In this document: positions 52,775 to 62,082 of the stretch, piece after piece
Position numbering within the stretch: the stretch's first letter is position 1
Layout: each line of letters begins with the position of its first letter
Assembly: GCA_019115825.1 (NCBI GenBank)
Contig: DXCV01000065.1
Location: 1 to 64,000 of the forward strand
Direction: 5' to 3'
Length of the DNA stretch: 64,000 nt
Source of the DNA: Candidatus Bacteroides pullicola
Lineage (GTDB): Bacteria; Bacteroidota; Bacteroidia; Bacteroidales; Bacteroidaceae
The notes under the pieces: model-generated
Seen by the model: the letters and a program-made list of their open reading frames with translations, nothing else
Told to the model about the DNA's origin: nothing
The model's database searches: none
Position numbers and translations under genes: made by a program

Positions 52775-54582
52775 ATCGGACGGAACACTTGACACCTATG
52801 GACAAACCGATTTATATTACCGGTATGGGCATTATCTCTGCCATTGGCAATAGCCGGGCAGAGACCGAGCGTGCCTTGCTGGAGGGGCGTTCCGGTGTGC
52901 AGACGTTGCGCTTGTTGCCGTCTGTTCATCAGGATTTGCCCTGCGGCGAGGTGAAACTTTCCAATGAGGAACTGCGTCAGCGGCTTCATATCCCTACCGA
53001 TAAGGGCTGCAACCGCACCGCCTTGCTGGGCATTGAGGCCATTAGACAAGCCTTGGAGCAATCCGGCCTGCCTTTGGACGAGGCTTGGCTGCTGTCCGGC
53101 ACGACAGTGGGCGGCATGGACAGCACAGAACGCCATTTCCTTGACATGTTGGAGGGCGATGAGTGGCTGCCTTTGCTGGCAACGCACGATTCCGGCTCTA
53201 CTACCGGACTGATGGCCGACTACTTCGGTATTCCCGCCCGGCGTACTATGACCATCTCCACCGCCTGCTCCTCGGCAGCCAACGCGCTGATAGTGGGAGC
53301 CAATATGATCAAGACGGGCGAGGCCGAGGCCGTGATAGCCGGTGGCAGCGAGGCGCTGAGCCTGTTTCATCTCAACGGCTTCCACACGCTGATGATTCTC
53401 GACACGGAGCGGTGCCGTCCTTTCGATGAGACCCGCCGTGGCCTGAACCTCGGCGAGGGAGCCGGCTTCGTGGTGTTGGAAAGCGCGGCCTCCATGCGAC
53501 GTCGGGGAGGAAAACCGTTGGCCATCTTGTCCGGCTACGGCAATCGTTGTGATGCTTTTCATCAGACCGCCTCTTCGGATAACGGCGAAGGGGCAACCCT
53601 GGCCATGCAGGAAGCCTTGGACCTGGCCGGACTGACACCGCAGGCCATCGGCTATGTGAATGCCCACGGCACGGGCACACCCAACAACGATGCCAGTGAG
53701 AGTGCTGCCTTGTTGCGGATATTTGGCAATCATGTTCCACCGGTGTCCAGTACCAAACCTTTTACCGGTCATGCCACCTCGGCAGCCGGCGGAATTGAGT
53801 CCGTGATAAGCCTGCTGGCCTTGCAGGATGGGTTCATTCCGGCCAACTTGGGAGGGGACCATCCCATGCCCGGTGGCATTGTGCCCAGTGCGGGCGAACA
53901 GGGCGTGGTGCTTCGTCACGTGATGTGCAACAGCTTCGGCTTCGGCGGCAATGACTCCTCGTTGATATTTTCCCGGCCCGAAGCGGAGGAAAGGGCAGCG
54001 GAGGCGGATGGAAAAGCATCTGTTGAGGCTGCCGCTTTCGAGATGTCCACTGTGGCCTGTGTGCGTTCCACGCCGGAAGCTCCCTTGGACAATCTGCGCG
54101 AATTCATGACTCCGCTGGAGTCCCGCCGTCTCTGCAAGTTGCTGAAGTCGGCCCTGATGACCTCGCTCACAGCCTTGAGGCAGGCAGGGGTGGATACCCC
54201 CGATGCCATCATCCTGGGTACTTCCTACGGCATGCTGGAGAACAGCGAGAAATTCCTCTTGGAGCTTTGTCGGGAGGGCGAGCACGGCTTGAGTCCCACG
54301 CTCTTCATGCAGAGCACGCACAACACCATTGCCGGGACGCTGGCCATCCGTACGCATTGCCACGGATACAACATCACCTATACCCAGCTGGGCGAAGCGG
54401 AAACTCTTGACCTCTGTCGGCGCGAAGCCGAACGGCTGATGCGGCTGGGGCGGATCCACAATGCCTTGATTGGGTATCACAACGAAGTGACCCCGGCCCT
54501 GCACGATATGTTGCTGCGGCTGCGTGGAGAGAACCTGCCGGTGGGAGTGACCTCTACCGCCATGTTCCTGGAGAAAAGATAA
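52771..54582 (+). CDS. Ketosynthase with extra C-terminal KS-related domain (second)
   Basis: A 603-residue protein. The condensing domain (about 10-410) has a full active site: C166 (STACSSAANA), H299 (NAHGTGTPNND) and H334 (FTGHATSAAGG), ending NSFGFGGNDSSLIF. After a linker, residues about 430-600 match the Ketoacyl-synt_2 type (LLKSALMTSLTALRQAG, AIILGTSYGMLENSEKFL, LSPTLFMQSTHNTIAGTLAI). ATG 52771 overlaps the carrier protein stop; Met at 52798 is an alternative. With the 50743 gene it forms a pair of similarly built but divergent fusions. Confidence 0.88.
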   Translation: MNRTEHLTPMDKPIYITGMGIISAIGNSRAETERALLEGRSGVQTLRLLPSVHQDLPCGEVKLSNEELRQRLHIPTDKGCNRTALLGIEAIRQALEQSGLPLDEAWLLSGTTVGGMDSTERHFLDMLEGDEWLPLLATHDSGSTTGLMADYFGIPARRTMTISTACSSAANALIVGANMIKTGEAEAVIAGGSEALSLFHLNGFHTLMILDTERCRPFDETRRGLNLGEGAGFVVLESAASMRRRGGKPLAILSGYGNRCDAFHQTASSDNGEGATLAMQEALDLAGLTPQAIGYVNAHGTGTPNNDASESAALLRIFGNHVPPVSSTKPFTGHATSAAGGIESVISLLALQDGFIPANLGGDHPMPGGIVPSAGEQGVVLRHVMCNSFGFGGNDSSLIFSRPEAEERAAEADGKASVEAAAFEMSTVACVRSTPEAPLDNLREFMTPLESRRLCKLLKSALMTSLTALRQAGVDTPDAIILGTSYGMLENSEKFLLELCREGEHGLSPTLFMQSTHNTIAGTLAIRTHCHGYNITYTQLGEAETLDLCRREAERLMRLGRIHNALIGYHNEVTPALHDMLLRLRGENLPVGVTSTAMFLEKR

Positions 54583-54589
54583 GTGCCTT

Positions 54590-54943
54590 ATGTGGAAGTT
54601 ATTACCCTTATCATTGCTCCAGTGCATCCTGTTGGCTGCCGGGCAGGTCTGGCTGAAATTCGCCTTGCAGAAGATGTTGCCCTTTGGCTGGAACCGGGCT
54701 TTCTGGTGGTCGTTGTTCGGCAATTGGCAGTTTGCCGCCTGCGGTCTGTGCTTCGGGGCCGGCTCGTTGCTATGGATGTACATCCTGAAAAACTTTCCCC
54801 TCAGCATGGCCTATCCGCTGCTCAGTCTGAGCTATGTCATCGCCATGTTTTCGGCTGTCTTGTTTTTTCACGAAACGGTGCCCTTCCACCGTTGGGTGGG
54901 CTGCCTGCTGATTATGGCCGGCTGTATACTGATTGTCAAGTGA
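54590..54943 (+). CDS. Small four-helix transporter (SMR/EamA-like)
   Basis: A 117-residue protein of four hydrophobic segments (about 3-22, 38-62, 70-90, 97-116) like ArnE/ArnF or SMR-type half-transporters. It shows LAAGQVWLKFALQK early and PLSMAYPLLSLSYVIAMFSAVLFFHE in the third segment. In lipid pathways such proteins flip lipid-linked intermediates. Starts seven bases after the ketosynthase stop, so it belongs to the cluster operon. Confidence 0.8.
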   Translation: MWKLLPLSLLQCILLAAGQVWLKFALQKMLPFGWNRAFWWSLFGNWQFAACGLCFGAGSLLWMYILKNFPLSMAYPLLSLSYVIAMFSAVLFFHETVPFHRWVGCLLIMAGCILIVK

Positions 54944-54965
54944 TTAAATTTGCTATGCTTAGCCA

Positions 54966-55050
54966 TACCGCCGAGCACGGGCCGGGGTACGGCTAAGCAT
55001 GTCCGCAGGTATGCCCGAGCACGCCCAGCCATACCCCGGACCGCATCCGG
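54966..55050. repeat. Intergenic array with 22-bp period, family B (copy 3)
   Basis: Units aligned on CACGGGCC (54976), CATGTCCG (54998), CACGCCCA (55020) and CGCATCCG (55042), each 22 bp apart, beginning GTAC, GTAT or ATAC. More degenerate than the copies at 24815 and 42215. It lies inside the cluster, between the small transporter and the LolA-like gene. Confidence 0.65.
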
Positions 55051-55092
55051 CAAATATTGCTGGAAAAGCTGGGTTATCTGCGTTGAAAGATT

Positions 55093-55101
55093 TAACTTTG
55101 C
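55093..55101 (+). promoter_or_regulatory. Internal -7 box before the LolA-like gene
   Basis: TAACTTTGC, 24 bases before ATG 55125, just after the repeat array; no good -33. It may give a second transcript for the export half of the cluster. Confidence 0.45.
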
Positions 55102-55124
55102 CACGCCGTTAAATAGGAATTTAT

Positions 55125-55769
55125 ATGAAGAAGATAATGAGATATGGATTCATCGCCAGCCTGTTGGCCTGCCTCTCCGTATGCGCTTTGGCCCAGCAAC
55201 CTGCAAGTACGGATGAAAGCCGAAAGATGGTGGCCGAGGTCTGTGCAGCGGCTGCTGAGATGACCTCCTTGCAATGTGACTTCGTTCAGGTCAAGCAACT
55301 TTCGCTGTTGCAGACGGCCCTGACTTCGAAAGGCAAGATGTACTACAAAGGCGGCGACCGCCTGCGGTGGGAATACACTTCGCCCTATGCGTACACCTTT
55401 GTGTTGAACCATGACCGGGTGATGCTGAAGTCTTCGGAAAAAACGGACGTCGTGTCTGTCCGCTCCAGCAAGATGTTCCAGCAGATAGCCCGCATCATGC
55501 TGAACAGCGTCACGGGCCGTTGCCTGGCCGATGACGGCGATTTCGAGGTGACGATGTACGGGACTGAAACGGCATGGGAAGCTCGCCTGGTGCCCCGGCA
55601 GAAAGAATTGGCCGCCCTGTTCGGCGAGGTGCGCCTGCACATCGACCCCAAGCTCCGGATGGTCACCGTCGTGGAACTGATGGAGCGGAGCGGTGATACC
55701 ACCCGCATCGAGATGAAGAATGTACGGAAGAATGCAGCGATAGACGATGCGGTTTTCTCGGTTCAATAA
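55125..55769 (+). CDS. LolA-like periplasmic lipid/lipoprotein carrier
   Basis: A 214-residue secreted protein of the LolA fold. Signal peptide ends ALAQ. MTSLQCDFVQVKQLSLLQTALTSKGKMYYKGGDRLRWEYTSPYAY is the typical N-terminal half and MVTVVELMERSGDTTRIEMKNVRKNAAIDDAVFSV the C-terminal half. Aryl polyene clusters regularly contain a LolA-type gene, thought to shuttle the lipidated product across the periplasm. It overlaps the next gene by 23 bases. Confidence 0.88.
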   Translation: MKKIMRYGFIASLLACLSVCALAQQPASTDESRKMVAEVCAAAAEMTSLQCDFVQVKQLSLLQTALTSKGKMYYKGGDRLRWEYTSPYAYTFVLNHDRVMLKSSEKTDVVSVRSSKMFQQIARIMLNSVTGRCLADDGDFEVTMYGTETAWEARLVPRQKELAALFGEVRLHIDPKLRMVTVVELMERSGDTTRIEMKNVRKNAAIDDAVFSVQ

Positions 55770-56202
55770 GACGTTGTCGGGCGTTCTCCTGGTCCTTCTC
55801 GTGTGGGGAATGGGGCTGTCCGCCTCTGCCCAGGACTTGCGCCGCTATGCGCTTTTCATCGACCTGCCCAAGGGGGCGCATATATCCGGCATCTGCCTCA
55901 TCCGCATGGAGGGCGACCGGGGCGTGATGAGCGTGGTCAATGAGTTTGGTGTCAAAGCCTTCGATGCCGTATGTCCGGGAGCAAAAGGCCGCGTGAAACT
56001 GCCCTACGTCATGGCGCTGCTGGATAAATGGTACATCCGTAGAGTATTGTCCCGGGACCTTTCGGTGCTGTTTCGTCCCGATCGTCGGTTGCCTCGGCGT
56101 CGCACGCTCGAACGCCGCGAGGACGGCACGATGGTGCTGACCAACCGCCGCCACAAGATAACCTACCGCTTAAAACCCTTGAAAGATGATGCTGCTGAAT
56201 GA
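55747..56202 (+). CDS. Secreted basic protein of unknown function in the cluster
   Basis: A 151-residue protein with a signal peptide (ends GLSASAQ) and a strongly basic C-terminal half (RRVLSRDLSVLFRPDRRLPRRRTLERRE). I recognise no family with confidence; by position and size it may correspond to the small DUF3261-type lipoproteins of other aryl polyene clusters, but it has no lipobox. Overlaps of 23 bases upstream and 17 bases downstream place it firmly in the operon. Confidence 0.7.
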   Translation: MRFSRFNKTLSGVLLVLLVWGMGLSASAQDLRRYALFIDLPKGAHISGICLIRMEGDRGVMSVVNEFGVKAFDAVCPGAKGRVKLPYVMALLDKWYIRRVLSRDLSVLFRPDRRLPRRRTLERREDGTMVLTNRRHKITYRLKPLKDDAAE

Positions 56203-56563
56203 TTTTTATCAGATAACGGACCGGGATTCGCAGGCATTCCGAATCCGCCTGAATCCCACTCACGAGATATACCGGGCCCATTTTCCCGGGCAACCCATCA
56301 CGCCGGGTGTCTGCCAGATACAGTTGGTGACGGAGCTGTTGTCGCTACTGCTGGATGCCGAGGCCACGCTGACGGATATCAAGAACGTGAAATACCTGTC
56401 CGTCATCCGTCCGGAAGAGACACCGCAACTGACCGTCCGTTTCACGAAGTTCGTCTGCGAGGAGAACATCTGCCGGACTGTGGCTGTGCTGGAGGAGGAT
56501 GGATGTGTATTTTCCAAAATGTCCCTGACTTGCCATGTGGTGCGTCGTCATACCGACTTATAA
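56186..56563 (+). CDS. FabZ/hydroxymyristoyl-ACP-dehydratase-like protein
   Basis: A 125-residue hotdog protein with the FabZ-type core HEIYRAHFPGQPITPGVCQIQLVTELL: His and Pro-Gly match FabZ, while the usual Glu after PGV appears as Gln (CQIQ). It may be a second dehydratase or a non-catalytic partner of the 49902 protein. ATG 56186 overlaps the upstream gene by 17 bases and its end overlaps the glycosyltransferase by 29. Confidence 0.82.
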   Translation: MMLLNDFYQITDRDSQAFRIRLNPTHEIYRAHFPGQPITPGVCQIQLVTELLSLLLDAEATLTDIKNVKYLSVIRPEETPQLTVRFTKFVCEENICRTVAVLEEDGCVFSKMSLTCHVVRRHTDL

Positions 56564-57260
56564 TAATGCCGGCACCATCCGCCGGGTGGTGGAGGAAGTC
56601 TGTCGTCAGACCTGCCACGTCATTGTGGTGGACGATGGCAGTACAGACGGAACTGCAGACTGTCTGAAAGACCTTGACATCCTTCTGCTGCGCCATGCCC
56701 GCAACCGCGGCAAGGGACGTGCGTTGCAGACCGGTCTGCGTCATGCCCGTTTCTTGGGTTTCGACGAAGCCATTACCCTGGATGCCGACGGGCAGCATTT
56801 TGCTGAGGACATCCCCGTCCTGCTGCAGGCTGCCGGTCGTTACCCCGGCTCTATGGTGGTGGGCAGCCGCAATCTGGCCGCCGAGGGAATGCCCGCCCGC
56901 AATACGTTTGCCAACCGCTTCTCCAACTTCTGGTTCCGCCTCCATACGGGTATCCGCCTGCCGGATACGCAGACAGGTTTCCGGCTCTATCCGCTCCGTC
57001 GGATGGGGAGCCTGTGGTGGCTGACCGCCCGCTACGAGGCCGAACTGGAGATGCTGGTATGGGCAGCGTGGAGGGGCATTCCGCTGGTGCCTGTCCCTGT
57101 GCGCGTATGGTATCCGCCAGAGGGGGAGCGTGTGTCCCATTTCCGGCCCGGGTGGGACTTCGCCCGCATCAGCCTGCTGAACACGGTACTGTGTGGGCTA
57201 GCCGTGGTGTACGGATGGCCGGCCCGTTTGTTAAGACTTTGCTGTAGGAGGGAAATATGA
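56535..57260 (+). CDS. Family 2 glycosyltransferase
   Basis: A 241-residue GT-A glycosyltransferase of the dolichyl-phosphate-mannose-synthase-like branch. WCVVIPTYNNAGTI, IVVDDGSTDGTAD, RGKGRALQTGLRHA and ITLDADGQHFAEDIPVLL (metal-binding DxD-like) are all present. No C-terminal membrane helices. GT2 genes are a constant part of aryl polyene clusters and could add a sugar to the lipid carrier. The next gene starts four bases before its stop. Confidence 0.92.
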   Translation: MWCVVIPTYNNAGTIRRVVEEVCRQTCHVIVVDDGSTDGTADCLKDLDILLLRHARNRGKGRALQTGLRHARFLGFDEAITLDADGQHFAEDIPVLLQAAGRYPGSMVVGSRNLAAEGMPARNTFANRFSNFWFRLHTGIRLPDTQTGFRLYPLRRMGSLWWLTARYEAELEMLVWAAWRGIPLVPVPVRVWYPPEGERVSHFRPGWDFARISLLNTVLCGLAVVYGWPARLLRLCCRREI

Positions 57261-60200
57261 CCCAGTTATTTCTGAAGATATATGATGCCTTGTCCCGTCA
57301 TCGTCCGTGGGTGGCGGGAGCTGTGTGTGCGTTGGCTTTGGTGTGTGGTGTGTTGGCACTCCGCATGGACTATGACGAAGATATCGCCGCCTTTATGCCC
57401 TTGGACGATGAGACGCGGAAGTATTCGGAGGTGTTCGGCAACCTGGGCGGGCAGAACCAGATTGCCGTGATCTTCAAAGGAAAACCGGAGGATCCGGTAC
57501 CGGTGGAGCATGCCATGGACGTTTTTGGTGAAGCTGTAGCGCGCCGCGATACGGCCGGTTGGATACGCAACCTGCAGATCCGGGTGGACGAGTCGGCCAT
57601 GCTGGACGTAATGCGTCAGTTATGGCAGGACTACCCGATGTTGTTGACAGAGGGCGATTATCAACGTCTGGATTCGCTCCTAGTAGATGATACTTACCTG
57701 GCCGCGCAGATGGAGCGGAACAAACAACTGCTGATGCTCCCCACGGGAAGTCTGCTGGCGCAGGGCTTGCCCGAAGATCCCTTGCAACTGAGTCCGGCCT
57801 TGCTGGCCCGTCTTAGGGGGTTGAATGTGGACGCGACGTATCAGGTGGTGGATGGCTATCTTTTCCGGGATAGCGTAGGTATAGCGTTGCTGGAATCACC
57901 GTTCGGCATCAGTGAGTCGCGGGACAATGCCCGTCTGCAAGAATTGTTGGATTCGTGCCTGTACGATGTCCAGGCTGTTTGTCCGGAGGTGCGTGTGTCT
58001 GCCATCGGCGCACCGCTGATAGCCGTCACCAATGCCACGCAGATCAAGCGGGACAGCCTGTTGGCCGTAGGGTTGGCGGTGGTGCTCATTCTGTCTGTGC
58101 TGCTCTATGTATTCCGTCGGATGGGCGATTTGATGTGGATCGGCGTGTCCGTGTTGGCCGGCTGGCTTTTTGCTTTGGGAGTCATGGCCTTGCTGCGCGA
58201 CGGGTTGTCGCTGATAGTCATCGGCATCGGTTCGGTGATCATTGGCATTACGGTCAACTATCCATTGCATTTCCTGGAACATCTGAAGCACGAGACGAAC
58301 CTGCGCGAGGCGCTCCGCGAGATGGTGCCGCCTCTGTTGACGGGGAATATCACGACGGTCAGTGCTTTCCTCTGTCTGGTGCTGCTCGATGCGCAGGCCA
58401 TGCGCGATCTGGGCTGGTTCGGTTCGCTCACGTTGGTAGGTACCATTCTGTTTGTGCTGGTGGCCCTGCCCGTTTTCCTACAGTCCCGGCGGGCGGTTCG
58501 CTATCCGGGCAAGAGCCTGCCGTTCGGTCGTTGGAGCCTGCCCCGCAGCAGACGGGTGAACCGCTTGGTATTGCTGGGAGTAATGATTCTGACAGGGGTG
58601 TTCGGCTACTTCAGCCGGGGCACCTCGTTCGACAGCAACATGCAGCACATCAACTATATGACGCCCCAACAACGGGCTGACCTGAAATTCCTGGCCTCTA
58701 GTCTGCAAGCCCGGGGCGATAGTCTTCAACTGCTCTATGCCGTGGCCGAAGGAGCTACACCGGAAGAGGCTTTGCGGCGCAACGAGGTATTGACGGCTCG
58801 TCTGGAGGCTGTGGACGTCGTGGACAGAGTGACGGGTGTTGCGGGCTGGTTGCTGTCTGACAGTCTGCGGGCGGAGCGGTGGAGCCGTTGGAGCGATTTC
58901 TGGAAACGTCATGCCGATGCGGCAGAAGCCCTGGACCAAGCAGCTGTCGAGGCAGGATTCTCGCCCGAAGCATTCCGCCCCTTTGTCCACAAGATACAGG
59001 AGACAACCCTGTCGGCGCCGGAAACGCCGGAAGAGACGCCGCTGTATAAACAGGTGGGCAAGCGCTTCATCATGCGCACGGCCGATGGCGGATGCCGGGT
59101 GGTGAATTTTGTGGAAGCGGAGCAACGTTCCGGCGAGAGCATGAAGGAGCAGATTGTCCGCAGCCTACCTGCCGGCTGTTTCATCTTCGGGCAGGAGGAT
59201 GTCAGCAACCACTTGGCCAAGACCTTGTCCGACTCGTTCAACTATATCGGCTTCGTCTGCGGCTTCGTGGTCTTTGTCTTCCTGTGGCTGTCGTTGGGAA
59301 GCATCGAGATGAGCCTGATGGCTTTCCTGCCGTTGGCTGTGGGCTGGGTATGGATATTGGGCATCATGGAGATGCTGGGGATGCAGTTCAATATCGTCAA
59401 CATTATCTTGGCTACATTCATCTTCGGCCAGGGCGATGACTATACCATCTTCATCACCGAGGGACTGATGTACGAATATACTACGGGACGGCGGCGGCTG
59501 GAAGCCTACAAGAGCAGTGTCGCCCTGTCCGCCGTCATCATGTTCATCGGCATCGGCACGCTGATTGTCAGCCGCCATCCTGCTCTGCAGTCGCTGGCCG
59601 AGGTGGCCATCATTGGCATGGTGGTGGTAGTGGTCATGGCTTGCTATCTGCCCCCGCTGGTGTTCCGCTGGCTGACAGAGAAGCACGGGCGGCGCAGGGA
59701 ATATCCCGTCACCTTGAGTCGACTGGCCTATTCGGCCTTCTCGATGACGTTCTTCCTGGGAGGAATGTTCTTCCTGCTGATACCCTATACGCTACTGATA
59801 TACCGTCCGTTGCAGCGGTGGTGGCATGGGGAGGGCTTCTATCATCGGTTGCTGCAGCGCATTGCTCATTTCGTCATCTGCCGGGTGCCCGGTGTCCGTT
59901 TCCGCGAAAGAGGCGGGGAGGGGGAGACATTCGACCGTCCTGCCGTCATCGTCTGCAACCACCAGTCCCACCTGGATCTGATGGCCTTGATGCAACTGTC
60001 GCCCAAGATTATCGTGCTGACCAACGACTGGGTGTGGCACAATCCCTACTATGGCGTGGTCATTCACACGGCGGAGTTCCGTCCCGTGTCCAACGGCTAC
60101 GACCAGAACTTTCCCCATTTGCAGGACTTGGTGCGTCGGGGCTACAGCATTGTGGTCTTTCCCGAAGGAACACGCACGTCGAATGGTGACATCGGCCGCT

Positions 60201-60514
60201 TCCACAAGGGGGCGTTCACCCTGGCCAAGGCCTTGGATGTGGACATCCTGCCCGTGTATCTGCATGGCCTGTATGATGTCCTGCCCAAGCACGACTTCAT
60301 GTTGCGGCGCGGCAGCGTGACGATGGATATTCTGCCCCGTGTGCCGGTGGAGGAAGTGCGTGCCACTACCGACCGCGAACTGACCCAACGGATGCACCGC
60401 CGCTACCTGGAGCATTATGCCGGGATGCGCGCGGAGCTAGAAACGGAGGAATGGCGCAGACCATATGAGGCATATAAGAGGAAATATAAGTTCAGTTGGC
60501 AGGTAGACGGGTAG
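57257..60514 (+). CDS. MMPL/RND-type exporter fused to a PlsC-like acyltransferase
   Basis: A 1085-residue fusion. Residues about 1-830 are an MMPL/RND-type transporter in two repeats: helix 1 at about 17-37, a periplasmic loop, five helices at about 270-410, a second periplasmic domain, and six helices at about 655-830 (QGDDYTIFITEGLMYEY is typical). Residues about 860-1075 are a lysophospholipid acyltransferase domain with H902-xxxx-D907 (CNHQSHLDLM) and FPEGTRTSNGD. Such transporters export the polyene lipid in aryl polyene systems. The joined acyltransferase suggests acylation coupled to export. Start ATG 57257 overlaps the glycosyltransferase stop. Confidence 0.9.
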   Translation: MTQLFLKIYDALSRHRPWVAGAVCALALVCGVLALRMDYDEDIAAFMPLDDETRKYSEVFGNLGGQNQIAVIFKGKPEDPVPVEHAMDVFGEAVARRDTAGWIRNLQIRVDESAMLDVMRQLWQDYPMLLTEGDYQRLDSLLVDDTYLAAQMERNKQLLMLPTGSLLAQGLPEDPLQLSPALLARLRGLNVDATYQVVDGYLFRDSVGIALLESPFGISESRDNARLQELLDSCLYDVQAVCPEVRVSAIGAPLIAVTNATQIKRDSLLAVGLAVVLILSVLLYVFRRMGDLMWIGVSVLAGWLFALGVMALLRDGLSLIVIGIGSVIIGITVNYPLHFLEHLKHETNLREALREMVPPLLTGNITTVSAFLCLVLLDAQAMRDLGWFGSLTLVGTILFVLVALPVFLQSRRAVRYPGKSLPFGRWSLPRSRRVNRLVLLGVMILTGVFGYFSRGTSFDSNMQHINYMTPQQRADLKFLASSLQARGDSLQLLYAVAEGATPEEALRRNEVLTARLEAVDVVDRVTGVAGWLLSDSLRAERWSRWSDFWKRHADAAEALDQAAVEAGFSPEAFRPFVHKIQETTLSAPETPEETPLYKQVGKRFIMRTADGGCRVVNFVEAEQRSGESMKEQIVRSLPAGCFIFGQEDVSNHLAKTLSDSFNYIGFVCGFVVFVFLWLSLGSIEMSLMAFLPLAVGWVWILGIMEMLGMQFNIVNIILATFIFGQGDDYTIFITEGLMYEYTTGRRRLEAYKSSVALSAVIMFIGIGTLIVSRHPALQSLAEVAIIGMVVVVVMACYLPPLVFRWLTEKHGRRREYPVTLSRLAYSAFSMTFFLGGMFFLLIPYTLLIYRPLQRWWHGEGFYHRLLQRIAHFVICRVPGVRFRERGGEGETFDRPAVIVCNHQSHLDLMALMQLSPKIIVLTNDWVWHNPYYGVVIHTAEFRPVSNGYDQNFPHLQDLVRRGYSIVVFPEGTRTSNGDIGRFHKGAFTLAKALDVDILPVYLHGLYDVLPKHDFMLRRGSVTMDILPRVPVEEVRATTDRELTQRMHRRYLEHYAGMRAELETEEWRRPYEAYKRKYKFSWQVDG

Positions 60515-60579
60515 ATGAATAGCCAGGAGCCTTGTTGCCTTGTTAACTTGTTTTCTTATCGACTAATAAAATAAGAAGA

Positions 60580-62082
60580 ATGAAAGAGAAAGACGTTATC
60601 ATCATAGGAAGCGGCTTGGGTGGTTTGTCATCCGGTGTGATGCTCGCCAAGAACGGCTACCGGGTCACCATTCTGGAGCAAAATACACTGCCCGGAGGTT
60701 GCCTGCAATGTTTCCGGCGCCACGACGTAAAGTTCGAGACCGGGATGCACTTCATCGGCAGTGCGGACGAAGGACAGATACTGAACAAGATGATGCGCTA
60801 CCTGGAGATAGACGACAAACTGGAACTTTCCCGCTTGGACACAGACCGTTACAACGTGATCTGTCTGGAGGGGCAATGTTTCGACTTCGCCAACGGGAGC
60901 GAGGCGTTCATCGACCGGATGGCATCTTATTTCCCGGACCAAAGAGACAATCTTGCGCGCTATTGCCGTCTGGTGGAGAGCATCTCGGCTGCTTCGTCGC
61001 TGCATACGCTGAAGCACGGGCAGACCAATGATGCCATTACGGCGGAGTATCAGTTGCGCTCCATCAACGAGGTGGTGGAAGAACTCATCACCGACCCTCT
61101 GCTGCAGAAAGTCATAGTAGGCGACCTGCCTCTCTATGCTGCCGTACGGGATAAGACCCCTTTTTCTGTCCATGCCTTCATCATGGACTTCTACAACCGG
61201 AGTGCCTTCCGTTTTGTGGGAGGAAGCGACGTACTGATCCGTGCCCTGACAGAGGTCCTTGTCCGCTATGGCGGCGAGGTACGCACGCGCAGCAAGGTGA
61301 CGCGCATCGTCTGCGACGATACACATGCCACCGGGGTGGAGGTCAATGGCGGGGAATATATACAGGCGGACTACATCATCTCGGCCGCGCACCCCATGCG
61401 TACGATGGAGATGCTGGGCGATACGCACCTCATCCGACCCGCTTTCCGGAAAAGAATCAATTCGATACCGCAGACCGTCGGCGGATTTTCCGTATATTTG
61501 CACTTCAAAGAGAATACCGTACCCTACATGAATCACAATTTCTTCGGCTACGAAACGGATACCCCGTGGGGCTGCGAACAGTATGACGACACTACCTGGC
61601 CCAAGGGATATCTCTACATGCACGTCTGTGACCAGTCGGGGCAGAACTTCGCACGCTCCGGAGTCATCCTCACCTACATGCGTATGGAGGAACTGGCGGC
61701 ATGGAGCGGGACGACGGTGGGGCATCGCGGCACGGACTATGAAGACTATGTGTACAGACGGGCGTGGCGGCTCATCCTTGCGCTGGACCGCCGATTCCCC
61801 GGCATCAAGGATTGCATTGAGCATTATTATGTATCCACGCCCCTGACCTACCGCGATTATACCGGTACGCAGGATGGTTCCTTGTATGGTATAGCCAAGG
61901 ACATCACTTTGGGTAGCGTCGGGCGGGTACCTCACAAGACACGCATACCCAATGTCTTCATGACGGGACAGAACGTCAATTCGCACGGCATGCTGGGTGT
62001 CATTGTGGGCACCATGGTGACTTGCGGAGAGTTCCTGACACCGAAATATATCTATGAACAAATCCTGGAGGCTAACAAATGA
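60580..62082 (+). CDS. Phytoene-desaturase/retinol-saturase-like FAD oxidoreductase (first)
   Basis: A 500-residue flavoprotein. The N-terminal dinucleotide site is IIIGSGLGGLSSGVMLAKNGYRVTILEQN, then GGCLQCFRRHDVKFETGMHFIG, and the C-terminal FAD-contact region is VFMTGQNVNSHGMLGVIVGTM. It resembles carotenoid desaturases and all-trans-retinol 13,14-reductase-like proteins. In flexirubin-type clusters such enzymes are thought to act on the conjugated chain or its precursors. It follows the exporter by 65 bases and overlaps its paralogue by four bases. Confidence 0.88.
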   Translation: MKEKDVIIIGSGLGGLSSGVMLAKNGYRVTILEQNTLPGGCLQCFRRHDVKFETGMHFIGSADEGQILNKMMRYLEIDDKLELSRLDTDRYNVICLEGQCFDFANGSEAFIDRMASYFPDQRDNLARYCRLVESISAASSLHTLKHGQTNDAITAEYQLRSINEVVEELITDPLLQKVIVGDLPLYAAVRDKTPFSVHAFIMDFYNRSAFRFVGGSDVLIRALTEVLVRYGGEVRTRSKVTRIVCDDTHATGVEVNGGEYIQADYIISAAHPMRTMEMLGDTHLIRPAFRKRINSIPQTVGGFSVYLHFKENTVPYMNHNFFGYETDTPWGCEQYDDTTWPKGYLYMHVCDQSGQNFARSGVILTYMRMEELAAWSGTTVGHRGTDYEDYVYRRAWRLILALDRRFPGIKDCIEHYYVSTPLTYRDYTGTQDGSLYGIAKDITLGSVGRVPHKTRIPNVFMTGQNVNSHGMLGVIVGTMVTCGEFLTPKYIYEQILEANK

